DNA of 45,848 bases from Erysipelotrichaceae bacterium (GCA_017431825.1 JAFRKI010000010.1:1-45848); one strand, 5' to 3'; shown: positions 30,725 to 40,183, counted from the stretch's first letter. Numbers and translations: made by a program. Notes: generated by a model from the letters alone, not told the origin.

Positions 30725-31903
30725 TTACTGATCCATAAGGCGTTCCTTGAATGCCTGCAGCTGTTCTTCACTCATTCCCATCTTAAGCAGATATTTCTCG
30801 GCATAAATGCTCAGATCCGCTTCATGTATGTCGATTATTTCATCGCCGATGATAAATCTTATCATCGCATCAAGATTCTTGTGCAGGATAGTGTCGTATT
30901 TGTCCCTGTCCTCAGTTTCATTTATCCGGTAGTAATTGTAATACGTGAGCATGTAGTCGTCTTTTATCTCCTCATACGACGCTTTGGCCAGCGCTTCTAT
31001 CAGCATGCATACGAAGCCCGTACGGTCCTTGCCTTCCGTGCAGTGGATGAGATACGGACCTTCCAGTTCCGCCATCATATTGAAACCCTGGACGATCTTC
31101 ATGCCGAAGTCATCCGAAAGATAGTTCATGCTTAAGGATATCGGCAGGACATGACCATCTTCATATAAAGAAAGGAAATAAGGTGAATCGAAGCCCTCTG
31201 CACCTATGTACCTTTCGATCTTGTCATAATTGTCTGCCAGATCCAGGACCGTTTTTACTCCGGCCTCGCTTATCAGCTTATCGACGTAAGGAGCACGGTT
31301 ATGCTGGTCGTCGCAAGGTGAAGCGCTGCGGTAGATGATGTTCTCCTTAAAAGAGCCGAAATCCATACTGCGGAAATTGGCGAACATCTCATCACTGTCG
31401 TATTTCTCTCGATCATCATAATAATGGATGTCGCAGGCTTCCTGGATATCCCTGTACTTTCCCTCCTCATTGAGAGTGACGGTAACTTTATTGTGTTCTT
31501 CAAGGGAAAGAGCCGTCCATAAACCTTCGGTATTGTTACCAAGCTTCAGGTTGAATTCATCCCAGAGATCATCACCGTAGTTGACAGCCACCTTGATGTA
31601 CTCATATCCCGGATAAGCTATCAGCAGCGGTGAACCCGCATCGACATAGTAGCCGTTATAGTAAGGAATGTCGTCCAGACTGTATCCGTTGTCAAAAACA
31701 ACATTAACACTGTCACCGTACTTAAAACCCAGATCGTTGAATTCATCGATACCGATCTTTATATAAACGCCGCCGAATTCCGTCTCATGTTCAATCGAAT
31801 AATCCTTTATCGCGACTTCCTTTTCTTCCTTTTTCTCACATCCGCAAAGTACAGTAAGCATCAGCACTATAAGCAGTATTATCCTCTTCTGTATCCTGTT
31901 CAT
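30725..31903 (-). CDS. Tyrosine-phosphatase-type lipoprotein
   Basis: A 392-residue exported protein. The signal peptide is MNRIQKRIILLIVLMLTVLC followed by GC, a lipobox with the lipidated Cys. A middle domain contains FKYGDSVNVVFDNG, YYVDAGSPLLIAYPGYEYI and VAVNYGD, which resembles the C-terminal beta-barrel of SAM hydroxide adenosyltransferases. The C-terminal phosphatase has the P loop HCTEGKDRTG (Cys-x5-Arg), the MptpB/LipA-like Y_phosphatase3 type, with FRSMDFGSFKENIIYRSASP at the entry of the domain. It could remove phosphate from proteins, phosphoinositides or sugars outside the cell. GAAGGAAA precedes the ATG at 31903. Longer upstream starts overlap a terminator. Confidence 0.88.
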   Translation of the reverse strand: MNRIQKRIILLIVLMLTVLCGCEKKEEKEVAIKDYSIEHETEFGGVYIKIGIDEFNDLGFKYGDSVNVVFDNGYSLDDIPYYNGYYVDAGSPLLIAYPGYEYIKVAVNYGDDLWDEFNLKLGNNTEGLWTALSLEEHNKVTVTLNEEGKYRDIQEACDIHYYDDREKYDSDEMFANFRSMDFGSFKENIIYRSASPCDDQHNRAPYVDKLISEAGVKTVLDLADNYDKIERYIGAEGFDSPYFLSLYEDGHVLPISLSMNYLSDDFGMKIVQGFNMMAELEGPYLIHCTEGKDRTGFVCMLIEALAKASYEEIKDDYMLTYYNYYRINETEDRDKYDTILHKNLDAMIRFIIGDEIIDIHEADLSIYAEKYLLKMGMSEEQLQAFKERLMDQ

Positions 31904-31947
31904 ATCGTTTTCCTTCACATCTATCTTACTATCATAAAGGCCTAAAG

Positions 31948-31975
31948 AAAAACCGCCGGATATTCTCCGTACGGT
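31948..31975 (-). terminator. Probable terminator of the alpha/beta-hydrolase gene
   Basis: ACCGCCGG (31952-31959) pairs imperfectly with CCGTACGGT (31967-31975). On the minus strand the stem is followed by TTTTTCTTT. Confidence 0.5.
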
Positions 31976-32001
31976 ATTTCTTTTAATTATGTTGTTCGTA
32001 T

Positions 32002-33954
32002 TTAGAGGATTGATGATCCGCCCGTTACGATCCAGCAGGCCAGGATGGCTGCCAGCATGGCGCCGGTGTAGGCTCTGCCCGTATTTCTGTAGGCAAAGGT
32101 GCAAAGCACCGAGAAGAACAGCACCTGCGGTACGAAGAGGATCAGTATCGACATGAACGGTCCGCCGAACGTCGAACCGAACAGTACGTCGGCTCCAGGT
32201 CCGATACCCGCAAAGAACGGGATGTATTCGATCAGGACGATGATCAGCACGCCTCCGGCCATCAGCAGGAAGTTGGAGGACCAGTCTTTCATGAAGGCGC
32301 CGAAACCCTTCTCATAGGCGCTTTCTCTTCTCAGGTCTCTCATGATCTTAGTGTTGTTCAGATAATAGAAGAGGCCGAAGAACGGGATATATACCAGGAA
32401 CTGGATGAATCTCTCCATAGTGAAGACCTTGAAGAACGGCCAGATGAATCTGAGATCAAGATCGAATACCTTCACATAGATGAAGTTCACCAGATACATG
32501 AATGCGCAAAGCAGCACTGCCAGCAGCAGGGATTTTAAGAACACCTTGATATCGAACCTTTCAGGATCGATTCCTTTCTTCTTATTCTTAGCTCTGGTAA
32601 TGACGGAAGTGATGATCATTATTATTATCAGCAGCAGATACCAGCCCAGGAATCCGTTACCGACAGTCATCCTGAAGATGTTCTCCGGCAACGGAAGCAG
32701 CGCATGGCCAAGCTGTGTCATGAACGGGAAGCTGAGTCCCGATAAGAGTATGGTGATAAGCGCACCCCTTCTCCAACCCTTGTCACTGGCCAGCGATGAC
32801 TTGACCGGAATGTCCTGTTTAACGTCCTTAAAGAACGGGAGACAGAGCAGCAGCTTCATCAGCGGGAACAGACTGGCCAGTACCAGCAGCATGGCCCCCA
32901 GCACCAGATATTCCTTGGTCTTAGCGATGATGTTGTTTACCGGAATGTCATTAGGCAGATCGATGGCTTCATCGAACCATTCCAGAGCCACAGCCAGGCC
33001 CTTGAGGTTGTGGGTAGTCAGACGGTGATTGGTATTTAACAGTTCCATCCTTCTGGCACTACCGTCAGCGAAAGAACCGTAAGTTTTGTTCCATTCCGCT
33101 TTATCAGCGGTAGTTCCAAGGAAGGAAGTCCTGAGATCCGACTTAAGCAGATCGTCGTCAACCGTTCTCTGGTAATCCCTGAAGTAGGAGAATTCGTCAT
33201 ACTTGGCCTGTAGCAGCAGGACGTTGTTGAACGTGATGGAATTGTCATATACTTCATCGGTAAACAGTTCGCCGCACTGCAGTACTATCGCCTTCGGAGC
33301 GATGCCCGTTCCGCTGTAATCGGCAGCTACGCTCCAGCTGGACCAGGTGCCCATGGAATGTCCGGATATGGCCATACGGGCATTGTCGACATAATCGAGC
33401 TTGGCAAGGATCTCATAGGCTTTGGTACCGCCGCAAGAAGAGTCGATGATCATATTGCCGTCGCTGTCCTTGGAATAGCGGTCATCGAAGAAGGACAGAT
33501 TGGAAAAGTTCATAAGAACTCTATATCTCTTCGAACCGCCGATCTTCTTAAAGGTGCCGTCTTCGATCGAATCATTTCCGTAATTGACCTTGACCACATG
33601 ATTGACGAATCCTCTGTTTATCAGCCCAAGAGTTGTGGACCCATGGCCGTATTCGTCAAGACAGAGAACGACGGCGCCTCTTCTGGCCAGTTCGATCGCA
33701 TAGGCCGCACAGGTCTCGTGGTCGTTCTGATAGCCGTGCAGCAGCAGTACGGCCGGTGCCTTATTCGATGCTGTTGCGCTGACCGGCTTATACAGCTTGT
33801 ATGCCAGATAACCGCCGTGCACTTCGATCTGCCCGTCGATTATCTCGATGTTGCCGTTGTCTCTTTGAAGCTTATCCGCAGCACCCATGCAAAGGCTCGC
33901 TGCAAGCACCAGGCAAAGACATACGACAAGATAGACGATGCTTTTCTTTTTCAT
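32002..33954 (-). CDS. Alpha/beta-hydrolase fused to a multi-span membrane domain
   Basis: A 650-residue protein. It starts with an uncleaved-looking signal or anchor (MKKKSIVYLVVCLCLVLAAS). Residues 45-345 form an alpha/beta-hydrolase: LLLHGYQNDHETC oxyanion loop, nucleophile S200 in ISGHSMGTW, and candidate histidines in NTNHRLTTHNL. From about 350 to 650 the chain has roughly eight or nine membrane segments, for example YLVLGAMLLVLASLFPL and LLVALLEY-type helices. The hydrolase would be extracellular and the rest a membrane domain of unknown role. It might act on lipids, surface esters or peptides. AAAGGAA precedes the ATG. The phosphatase lipoprotein gene follows about 100 bases later on the same strand. 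Confidence 0.85.
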   Translation of the reverse strand: MKKKSIVYLVVCLCLVLAASLCMGAADKLQRDNGNIEIIDGQIEVHGGYLAYKLYKPVSATASNKAPAVLLLHGYQNDHETCAAYAIELARRGAVVLCLDEYGHGSTTLGLINRGFVNHVVKVNYGNDSIEDGTFKKIGGSKRYRVLMNFSNLSFFDDRYSKDSDGNMIIDSSCGGTKAYEILAKLDYVDNARMAISGHSMGTWSSWSVAADYSGTGIAPKAIVLQCGELFTDEVYDNSITFNNVLLLQAKYDEFSYFRDYQRTVDDDLLKSDLRTSFLGTTADKAEWNKTYGSFADGSARRMELLNTNHRLTTHNLKGLAVALEWFDEAIDLPNDIPVNNIIAKTKEYLVLGAMLLVLASLFPLMKLLLCLPFFKDVKQDIPVKSSLASDKGWRRGALITILLSGLSFPFMTQLGHALLPLPENIFRMTVGNGFLGWYLLLIIIMIITSVITRAKNKKKGIDPERFDIKVFLKSLLLAVLLCAFMYLVNFIYVKVFDLDLRFIWPFFKVFTMERFIQFLVYIPFFGLFYYLNNTKIMRDLRRESAYEKGFGAFMKDWSSNFLLMAGGVLIIVLIEYIPFFAGIGPGADVLFGSTFGGPFMSILILFVPQVLFFSVLCTFAYRNTGRAYTGAMLAAILACWIVTGGSSIL

Positions 33955-33977
33955 ACTGTTTCCTTTCGTTTACTGTA

Positions 33978-34278
33978 TTATTTATTTTCCTTTGTCCAGT
34001 TGAGCTGAGTCAGGATATCCTGATCAAATTCATTGCCTGATACGCCGTACATGTCACCGAATCCGTTCTGATATACCTGATCGGCAGTGACGCTGACTTC
34101 GACGTTCAGGCCGTAATTGTTCGTATAGGCATCGACGCCCCTGATGGCTTGTTGACCGGATGTTCAACGGGCCGGGACATTACCTGGAAACTGAAACCGC
34201 AGTTCAGACGGCTTATTTCCGGAACACCGTCTTCGACCTGCAAAGACGCTCCGCAGTTTGGACAATTATAGTTTTCAT
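33978..34278 (-). pseudogene. Decayed zinc-ribbon protein gene
   Basis: Frames joined by shifts carry clear protein signal. One reads ENYNCPNCGASLQVEDGVPE and continues ISRLNCGFSFQV, a zinc ribbon in which one Cys of the second pair is now Arg. It has no usable start in frame. Another, shifted near 34150, reads AIRGVDAYTNNYGLNVEVSV and ends LTQLNWTKENK at a stop (33978). An ATG with AAAGGAA at 34276-34278 is in the third frame. At least two frameshifts are needed for one product of about 100 residues. It lies directly upstream of the hydrolase gene. The intact relative is unknown. Confidence 0.6.
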
Positions 34279-34353
34279 GTCTCTGCTCTTCCTTTAACTT
34301 AATTATAGTTTATTTGCCGCTCTGCATGCATTATAGATGCTATCGCAGACACG

Positions 34354-34380
34354 TAAAAAGACCTCATTATCCAAGGTCTT
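34354..34380 (-). terminator. guaA terminator
   Basis: AAGACCT (34358-34364) pairs with AGGTCTT (34374-34380), and the minus strand then reads TTTTTACG. Confidence 0.78.
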
Positions 34381-34384
34381 CTTA

Positions 34385-35926
34385 TCATTCCCACTCAATG
34401 GTGCCCGGAGGCTTGCTGGTGATGTCATAGACGACTCGGTTGACGTTCTTTACTTCGTTGACTATCCTGTTTGATACGATGTCAAGCACTTCATAAGGAA
34501 CCTTGGCCCAGTCCGCCGTCATGCCGTCGATCGAAGTGACGCATCTTACGGCCACTATGTAATCATAGGTCCGCTGATCGCCCATTACGCCTACCGAACG
34601 AACGTCAGGCAGGCAGGTAAAGTACTGCCATACCTCTCTTTCAAGTCCGGCTTTCTTTATTTCTGCCCTGAGGATGCTGTCGCTTTCTCTGACGATCTCC
34701 AGTTTTTCTTCCGTTATTTCTCCTAATACCCTGATGCCTAAGCCCGGACCCGGGAAAGGCTGACGCCATACGATCTCATCCGGTAAGCCAAGCTCTTTTC
34801 CGAGTGCTCTTACTTCATCCTTGAATAAGGTATTCAAAGGTTCGATAAGTTCGAACTTTATGTCTTCAGGCAGGCCTCCCACATTGTGATGGGATTTGAT
34901 GGTCTGTGAAGTGCTGGTACCCGATTCGATGACATCGGTATATAAGGTACCCTGTGCCAGATATCTGATATCGACATCGCTCAGAAGCTTTTTAACTTCA
35001 TCCTGGAAGGTATAGATGAATTCACTGCCGATGATCTTTCTTTTCTCTTCCGGCTCGGATATGCCCTTTAAACGGCTCAGGAAGCGTTCTTTGGCATCGA
35101 CCTTGATGAGGTTCAGGTCCATGTTTCTGCCGAACATATCCATGACGCTTTCTGCTTCTCCTTTTCTTAAAAGACCATGGTCGATAAACATGCAGTAAAG
35201 GTTCTTGCCTATGGCTTTGTTCAGCAAGGCGGCAACTACCGATGAATCGACACCTCCTGATAGAGCCAGCATCACTTTCTCGTCTTTGACTTTATTCCTT
35301 ATCTCTTCGATCTGTCTCTCAATGAAGTTCTTCATCGACCAGTCATTTTCTGCCTTACAGATCTCAAAGACGAAGTTTCTTAAGATATCCAGCCCGTATT
35401 CGCTGTTTCTGACTTCCGGATGGAACTGCAGAGTATAGATGTTTCTGCTGATATCGGCACTGGCCGCATTCTCGCAGGATTCGCTGGAAGCGATATTGAT
35501 AAAACCGTCGGCAAGTCTTGTGACCTTGTCGCCATGGGACATCCAGACTATCTGCTTTTCCGGCAGTCCCTTGAACAGTAAGGAACTGTTATCGGCTTCT
35601 GTTTCCGCCCTTCCGTATTCCCTTATCGTGCCGGATCTAACTTCACCATTCAGAAGATAATGGATCAGCTGCATGCCGTAACAGATGCCCAGAATAGGTA
35701 TTCCTGAATTCAGGACGGCTTCATCGCACTTCGGTGCTCCTTCGTCATAGACGCTGTTGGGTCCTCCGGAAAAGACGATGCCCCTGACATCGCCAAGCTT
35801 CAGGATCTCTTCCAGTTTCGTCTCGCCCGGCAGCAGTTCGCTGTAGACACCGAATTCTCTGATACGTCTGGCGATCAGCTGATTATACTGACTGCCGAAA
35901 TCCAGGACTATTATCTTATCTGTCAT
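34385..35926 (-). CDS. guaA: GMP synthase (glutamine-hydrolysing)
   Basis: GuaA aminates XMP to GMP in the last step of guanine nucleotide synthesis. The 513-residue protein has the class I glutaminase with C82 in GICYGMQ and the HPEV histidine motif, the ATP-pyrophosphatase loop [13 protein letters not shown] near 223, and the dimerisation end [26 protein letters not shown], which is essentially universal. It is a single gene with a modest ribosome binding site (AGGGTG). Unlike the permease at 1676, no purine riboswitch is seen in its roughly 100-base upstream region. Confidence 0.97.
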   Translation of the reverse strand: MTDKIIVLDFGSQYNQLIARRIREFGVYSELLPGETKLEEILKLGDVRGIVFSGGPNSVYDEGAPKCDEAVLNSGIPILGICYGMQLIHYLLNGEVRSGTIREYGRAETEADNSSLLFKGLPEKQIVWMSHGDKVTRLADGFINIASSESCENAASADISRNIYTLQFHPEVRNSEYGLDILRNFVFEICKAENDWSMKNFIERQIEEIRNKVKDEKVMLALSGGVDSSVVAALLNKAIGKNLYCMFIDHGLLRKGEAESVMDMFGRNMDLNLIKVDAKERFLSRLKGISEPEEKRKIIGSEFIYTFQDEVKKLLSDVDIRYLAQGTLYTDVIESGTSTSQTIKSHHNVGGLPEDIKFELIEPLNTLFKDEVRALGKELGLPDEIVWRQPFPGPGLGIRVLGEITEEKLEIVRESDSILRAEIKKAGLEREVWQYFTCLPDVRSVGVMGDQRTYDYIVAVRCVTSIDGMTADWAKVPYEVLDIVSNRIVNEVKNVNRVVYDITSKPPGTIEWE

Positions 35927-36036
35927 CTTTATTCACCCTTATATCTGTCATAATATCATCTATTCAGACGTTATGACGGGGAATTTAATTTTATGAAGGA
36001 TAATCGTTATACTGTAAATGAAAGGATGGTCATCAT

Positions 36037-37605
36037 ATGGAAAGAGCCTATAATCCGATCCATTTGACATGTGAAAGCTGCGGAGCACCGATCAGATATG
36101 AGATAGGCTCCGGTACCTATAAATGTGCTCACTGCGGCAATACTACGGCTCCCGGTGACCGTTTTAAGAAGATACAGGGCTGGAAGGAACTGACACAAAG
36201 CAGATTAAAAAAGGAAATACCGGACGATACCGTGATCTATCACTGTCCGGGCTGCGGTGCCGATGTGCTGGTAGCTCACAGGGAAACGACAGGCACCTGC
36301 CGTTTCTGCGGCGGTTCCCTGGCCAGAAGAGAATACCTCGATGATGATTCCTTCCCGGAACTCATCGTTCCTTTTGAAATAGATGAAACAAAAGCCAGAG
36401 AGTATCTGGAAAACTATGCCCGTAAGCATCTTTTTGGCAGAAAAAGAAGAACGGTCCTTAAAAGCATCATCGATGTGGAAGGATACTATCTTCCCTATCA
36501 GTTCGTCAGAGGCCCTATCGACTGTACTGTCTACCGGGACATGTCCGAACGCGAGTATCATGCGGCCGGATATGTTGAAGATCTGGCCGTCAACACCAAT
36601 AAACAGCTTTCCAACGAACTGCTGGACTGTATCGAACCATTTGACTGGAATAAAACGGAAGAGTTTTCTTTCGGCTATATTGCCGGACACAGGGCGAAGA
36701 TACAGGATACCGGTGATGATGAAGTAAAAAAGAGAGTATACAGGGAAGTTGAAAGAGACTTCCTTCCGGTCGTGGAAAAGACGATGCAAAGCAAAGGCAT
36801 CCTGATAAGCGCTTCAAGCAGCGATCTGGAACAGCTGCCGGTACTGCTTCCGGTCTATTTCGTGAAACAACCGGGATACTGCGCCGTGATCAACGGACAG
36901 AACGGAAACGTTGCGATCACCTTCTTCAGGGAATTTGACCGCAGCAGGTTCTGGTATATCGAACCGCTGCTGACGATGATCGTCTTCGGAGTCCTTACCA
37001 TTTTATTATCCAAATCATTGGAACTGACCTGCTATGTGGCGGCTGCCGTCGGCCTCATTGCCTTTACCGCTTTTTCCAATAACCGCATGAGCCATGAACA
37101 GCTCATCGTATACTGCGATTCCCGCAGCAAGAAAGAACGCTTCAAAACAGCCGTAAAACCGCTCTTCCACGAAGAGATAGATGACAAAGAAGAGTTCGTG
37201 GAAATAAGGTTCACGCCTTTGATACGTATCATTAATCTCGTGATCAAGGCCCTGGTCTTCAATGCCCTGCCGCTGCTTATCGCCATGTTCTTTAAGTGGA
37301 GCAGCAACGAACCGCTAAGTTCCCTGCATTTCACCTACATATCCGTATGGCTGGTAATAGCTGTTCCGCTTACCTTCATCTTCTATATCGCCTATGCCCG
37401 AAGAGACATCTACGATCATCCGTATATGTACAGAATGGATGAAAACGGCAGAAGGAAAAGGATCAGAAGGAAATACGATGTAAAGTCCTTCCTAAAGTCC
37501 TCTCTGGAATTCATCAGGGACAGCGGTTTCGGCTTCGGTATGCTTCTGTTTGGCCTGCCTTTACTGATGTTCATCATGTCTGTTTACCTCATGATGACCG
37601 GCTGA
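36037..37605 (+). CDS. Membrane protein with two N-terminal zinc ribbons
   Basis: A 522-residue protein whose first 95 residues hold two C4 zinc ribbons (LTCESCG ... YKCAHCG; YHCPGCG ... TCRFCGG), of the TFIIB/rubredoxin-like type. A soluble beta-rich domain (about 105-300) follows, with YYLPYQFVRGPIDCTVYRDM. Then come two membrane segments near 310-350, a cytosolic loop, and two or three segments at about 395-450 and near the C terminus. Similar zinc-ribbon membrane proteins are common in gut Firmicutes and have no known function. The ATG follows GAAAGGATGGT. The decayed zinc-ribbon gene at 33978 is close by but not clearly related. Confidence 0.8.
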   Translation: MERAYNPIHLTCESCGAPIRYEIGSGTYKCAHCGNTTAPGDRFKKIQGWKELTQSRLKKEIPDDTVIYHCPGCGADVLVAHRETTGTCRFCGGSLARREYLDDDSFPELIVPFEIDETKAREYLENYARKHLFGRKRRTVLKSIIDVEGYYLPYQFVRGPIDCTVYRDMSEREYHAAGYVEDLAVNTNKQLSNELLDCIEPFDWNKTEEFSFGYIAGHRAKIQDTGDDEVKKRVYREVERDFLPVVEKTMQSKGILISASSSDLEQLPVLLPVYFVKQPGYCAVINGQNGNVAITFFREFDRSRFWYIEPLLTMIVFGVLTILLSKSLELTCYVAAAVGLIAFTAFSNNRMSHEQLIVYCDSRSKKERFKTAVKPLFHEEIDDKEEFVEIRFTPLIRIINLVIKALVFNALPLLIAMFFKWSSNEPLSSLHFTYISVWLVIAVPLTFIFYIAYARRDIYDHPYMYRMDENGRRKRIRRKYDVKSFLKSSLEFIRDSGFGFGMLLFGLPLLMFIMSVYLMMTG

Positions 37606-37630
37606 TGATCATCTGACATAATGACAAATA

Positions 37631-37662
37631 AAAAAACTGTGTGCCGTCAAGCACACAGTTTT
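37631..37662. terminator. Bidirectional terminator between the zinc-ribbon gene and the SnoaL gene
   Basis: AAAACTGTGTGC (37633-37644) pairs with GCACACAGTTTT (37651-37662) around CGTCAA. A-rich and T-rich flanks serve both directions. Confidence 0.92.
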
Positions 37663-37679
37663 AATATGATGTTTCCTTA

Positions 37680-38015
37680 TTAACGAGGGCGGACGATATA
37701 CTCTTTGATAAGTCCGTCTTCGTAGCAGGTGGCAGCACCGATGCACGGAATGTGCAGACCGGCAAGTTCAACGTCATATTCCATGGAATTAGGATTGAGC
37801 TTGATGATCTTGGCTTCTACCTTATAGGTCTTGAAGACTCCCGCAAAGGCTTCTCTGACCTGTTCCCTGCCGCTGGCAACGACATCCGGGAATCCGAACG
37901 GTCTGGCACCGCCGTCTACGAATGAACATTCTTCACCGTATAAGACAGCTACCTGATCGGCATCACCGGAATTAAGAGCAGCTACGTATTTTTCCAGTAC
38001 TTCGCTTACCTGCAT
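37680..38015 (-). CDS. SnoaL/NTF2-like small protein
   Basis: A 111-residue NTF2-fold protein: an N-terminal helix VSEVLEKYVAALNSGDADQV, the strand-turn VLYGEECSFVDGGARPF, and a C-terminal sheet ending DGLIKEYIVRPR. The fold occurs in SnoaL cyclases, ketosteroid isomerases, hydratases and ring-hydroxylating subunits. The conserved Asp/His pairs of any one class are not certain. The ATG lies one base after the stop of the flavoprotein gene and has GGAGA before it. This tight coupling suggests that it acts on the same or the next intermediate. Confidence 0.8.
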   Translation of the reverse strand: MQVSEVLEKYVAALNSGDADQVAVLYGEECSFVDGGARPFGFPDVVASGREQVREAFAGVFKTYKVEAKIIKLNPNSMEYDVELAGLHIPCIGAATCYEDGLIKEYIVRPR

Positions 38016-38016
38016 A

Positions 38017-39957
38017 TTAGATCTCCATGGCTGTCTGATATGCCTTGTAGATAGCCCACTTGGCATCCTTGACAGCATCGGCATCACCGATCGTGTAGAC
38101 CTTTTCGGCCAGACCTTCAGTTTCAAACGGAACATATGGTCTAGAACCTAAGGCCAGGATAACGGTATCAAATCCATCGAGAGTGATCTGCTTGCCGTCC
38201 TTTTCAGCAATAACACCGCCAGGGATGAATTCCAGTACCTTGGTGTTGGTGTATACTTCGATCTCTTCTTCCTTGATCCTCTTGAGCATGGCGTTTCTTA
38301 CCGTCAGGTAAAGAGTAGGAACGATCTCCGGAAGCATTTCAACGATGGCAACTCTTGAGCAGTAGTCAGTTGCATATTCAGCAGTTTCAGCACCGACTTC
38401 ACCGCCACCGATGATCAGAGCGCTCTTCTGCAGTACCGGAGTACCTAAGAGAACGTTATTGGCAAGTACGACACCGGTCTCTTCCAGACCCTTGATCTTC
38501 GGAACCAGCGGAGTAGCACCGGTAGCCATGATCAGTACATCAGGCTTCAGTTCCTTGATGAGTTCAGGAGTAGCTTCGGTATTCCACTTCATTTCGACAC
38601 CGTACTTTTCGCACATGTGCAGCATGTATCTGATCTCTCTGGTCAGAGGCTGCTTGAACGGAGGGAAGGCACCGATCCTTAACTGACCGCCGGCTGCCAG
38701 CTTGTCGTTCTTTTCGATGAGGATTACTTTGTGGCCCTTGTAGGCAGACATCCAGGCAGCAGTCATGCCGCCAGGTCCGGCACCGACAACGACGACCTTC
38801 TTAGGGTTCTCGGTCTTCTGCAGCATTCTGTCGGCTCTGTGGCTGGACTGCGGATTGTACATACAGCCTACGCCCCAGTCACCAGGCATCAGATTTTCCG
38901 GATAGTTGAATTCCATACATCTCTGGGTACAGCCGATACATGGGATAACGTCTTCAACTTCACCGTTTTCAACTTTTCTTGGATAATCAGGATCAGCAAT
39001 TGACTGACGTCCGAGCGATACGGCATCACAGTCGCCTCTTCTGATGGCGGTTTCGATCGTGTATGGATCGTGGAACAGGCCTACGGAGAATACCGGAATA
39101 TCAACGGCTTCCTTTACTCTTCTGGCTGCTGCCAGGTTCCAGCCGGACTGCCAGGCTGTAGGCGGAACGATGGTCTCCCAGGTCTCGTAAGTACCGGCAG
39201 AGATGTGCAGTGCATCATAGCCGTATTCTTCCAGCATGGAAGCGTAGACGATGGTCTCTTCCATCTCCAGACCGCCTATCCTGTTTTCCTTGGAAGACAG
39301 ACGGGTAGTAACGACGAAGTCCTTGCCGCAGGCTTTCTTGATTCCTTCAACTACGAGCTTCATGAAGTAAGCTCTTCCTTCAAGACCGCCGCCGAATTCA
39401 TCGACACGCTTATTTGATCTAGGAGATAAGAACTGGCCTCCCATGTAACCGTGTGATGCGTGGATCTCAACACCGTCGAAACCGGCCTTCTGCATACGTA
39501 CGGCAGCATCTACATAGTGCTGGATCAGATCATAGACTTCCTGAGTGGTGAATTCCTGTGGAGTTTCACGGTTGGTCGGACAAGGTACGGAAGATGGGGC
39601 AACGACTTTGCCGGCCATCAGTGAGATGGTCTCTCTTCCTGCATGATGCAGCTGTACGATCGTCTTGGCTCCGTTTTTATGGATAACTGAAGCAAGTTCA
39701 GTCATGCCAGGGATACACTCATCAGTCCAGCCGGCAGGTTCGCAAGGCATACCGACACCGGTCGGTTCTACTGCGGTGATCTCAATGATTACGAGGCCGA
39801 AACCACCGGCAGCACGTGCTCCGTAGTAATCGAGTGTTGGCTGATAGACAAAACCTTTCTGATCAAAAACACCCGAGTCCATCGCAGGTACGATCAGTCT
39901 GTTCTTGATTTCCAGATTTCCGATTTTGTACGGAGAATAAGTGTTGGAAAAGCGCAT
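38017..39957 (-). CDS. NADH:flavin oxidoreductase, 2,4-dienoyl-CoA reductase/BaiCD-BaiH type
   Basis: A 646-residue old-yellow-enzyme-type flavoprotein. The FMN TIM barrel (1-340) contains QLHHAGR and EIHASHGYMGGQFLSPRSN. The 4Fe-4S site is CIGCTQRC, followed by a fourth Cys at GVGCMYNP. The C-terminal half has the FAD loop VVVGAGPGGMTAAWMSA and the NAD(P)H loop IIGGGEVGAETAEY. This is the architecture of 2,4-dienoyl-CoA reductase and of the bile-acid enzymes BaiCD and BaiH, which reduce conjugated enoyl or enone bonds. The actual substrate is unknown. The ribosome binding site AAGGAGG is strong. It forms a two-gene operon with the SnoaL-like gene. Confidence 0.92.
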   Translation of the reverse strand: MRFSNTYSPYKIGNLEIKNRLIVPAMDSGVFDQKGFVYQPTLDYYGARAAGGFGLVIIEITAVEPTGVGMPCEPAGWTDECIPGMTELASVIHKNGAKTIVQLHHAGRETISLMAGKVVAPSSVPCPTNRETPQEFTTQEVYDLIQHYVDAAVRMQKAGFDGVEIHASHGYMGGQFLSPRSNKRVDEFGGGLEGRAYFMKLVVEGIKKACGKDFVVTTRLSSKENRIGGLEMEETIVYASMLEEYGYDALHISAGTYETWETIVPPTAWQSGWNLAAARRVKEAVDIPVFSVGLFHDPYTIETAIRRGDCDAVSLGRQSIADPDYPRKVENGEVEDVIPCIGCTQRCMEFNYPENLMPGDWGVGCMYNPQSSHRADRMLQKTENPKKVVVVGAGPGGMTAAWMSAYKGHKVILIEKNDKLAAGGQLRIGAFPPFKQPLTREIRYMLHMCEKYGVEMKWNTEATPELIKELKPDVLIMATGATPLVPKIKGLEETGVVLANNVLLGTPVLQKSALIIGGGEVGAETAEYATDYCSRVAIVEMLPEIVPTLYLTVRNAMLKRIKEEEIEVYTNTKVLEFIPGGVIAEKDGKQITLDGFDTVILALGSRPYVPFETEGLAEKVYTIGDADAVKDAKWAIYKAYQTAMEI

Positions 39958-40183
39958 AAGTTTGCCTCCTTATTTAGATGTGCGCAAAAAATAGAATCAG
40001 ATCAATTCATATTCATTATTTATAATCTTATCTGTCTTAATTATATCAAGTGAAAATGTCGCTTTCCTAAAGATTTGTCTTAAATTATTATTTCATTAAC
40101 AAATTCTGTTCATTTTGAACATCTGTACGGAAAAAATGCGTTAATAAAGGCAAAAACAGGTTAATATTTGTATGAGGATAAAA

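Noticed and set aside
30580..30738. 52-codon plus-strand frame (MASRPSLDTIFESMTD...) near the MATE remnant
   Set aside because: It is the complement of the MATE remnant and phosphatase end. It has no ribosome binding site, and the minus strand shows clear MATE similarity.
31904..32104. 67-residue N-terminal extension of the phosphatase lipoprotein
   Set aside because: It would bury the lipoprotein signal peptide inside the chain, and it crosses a probable terminator and the end of the hydrolase gene. The ATG at 31903 has a ribosome binding site.
34279..34357. Possible RNA gene between guaA and the decayed zinc-ribbon gene
   Set aside because: Short hairpin-like pieces are visible, but there is no tRNA cloverleaf, promoter or conserved motif. 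I see nothing supportable there besides the guaA terminator.
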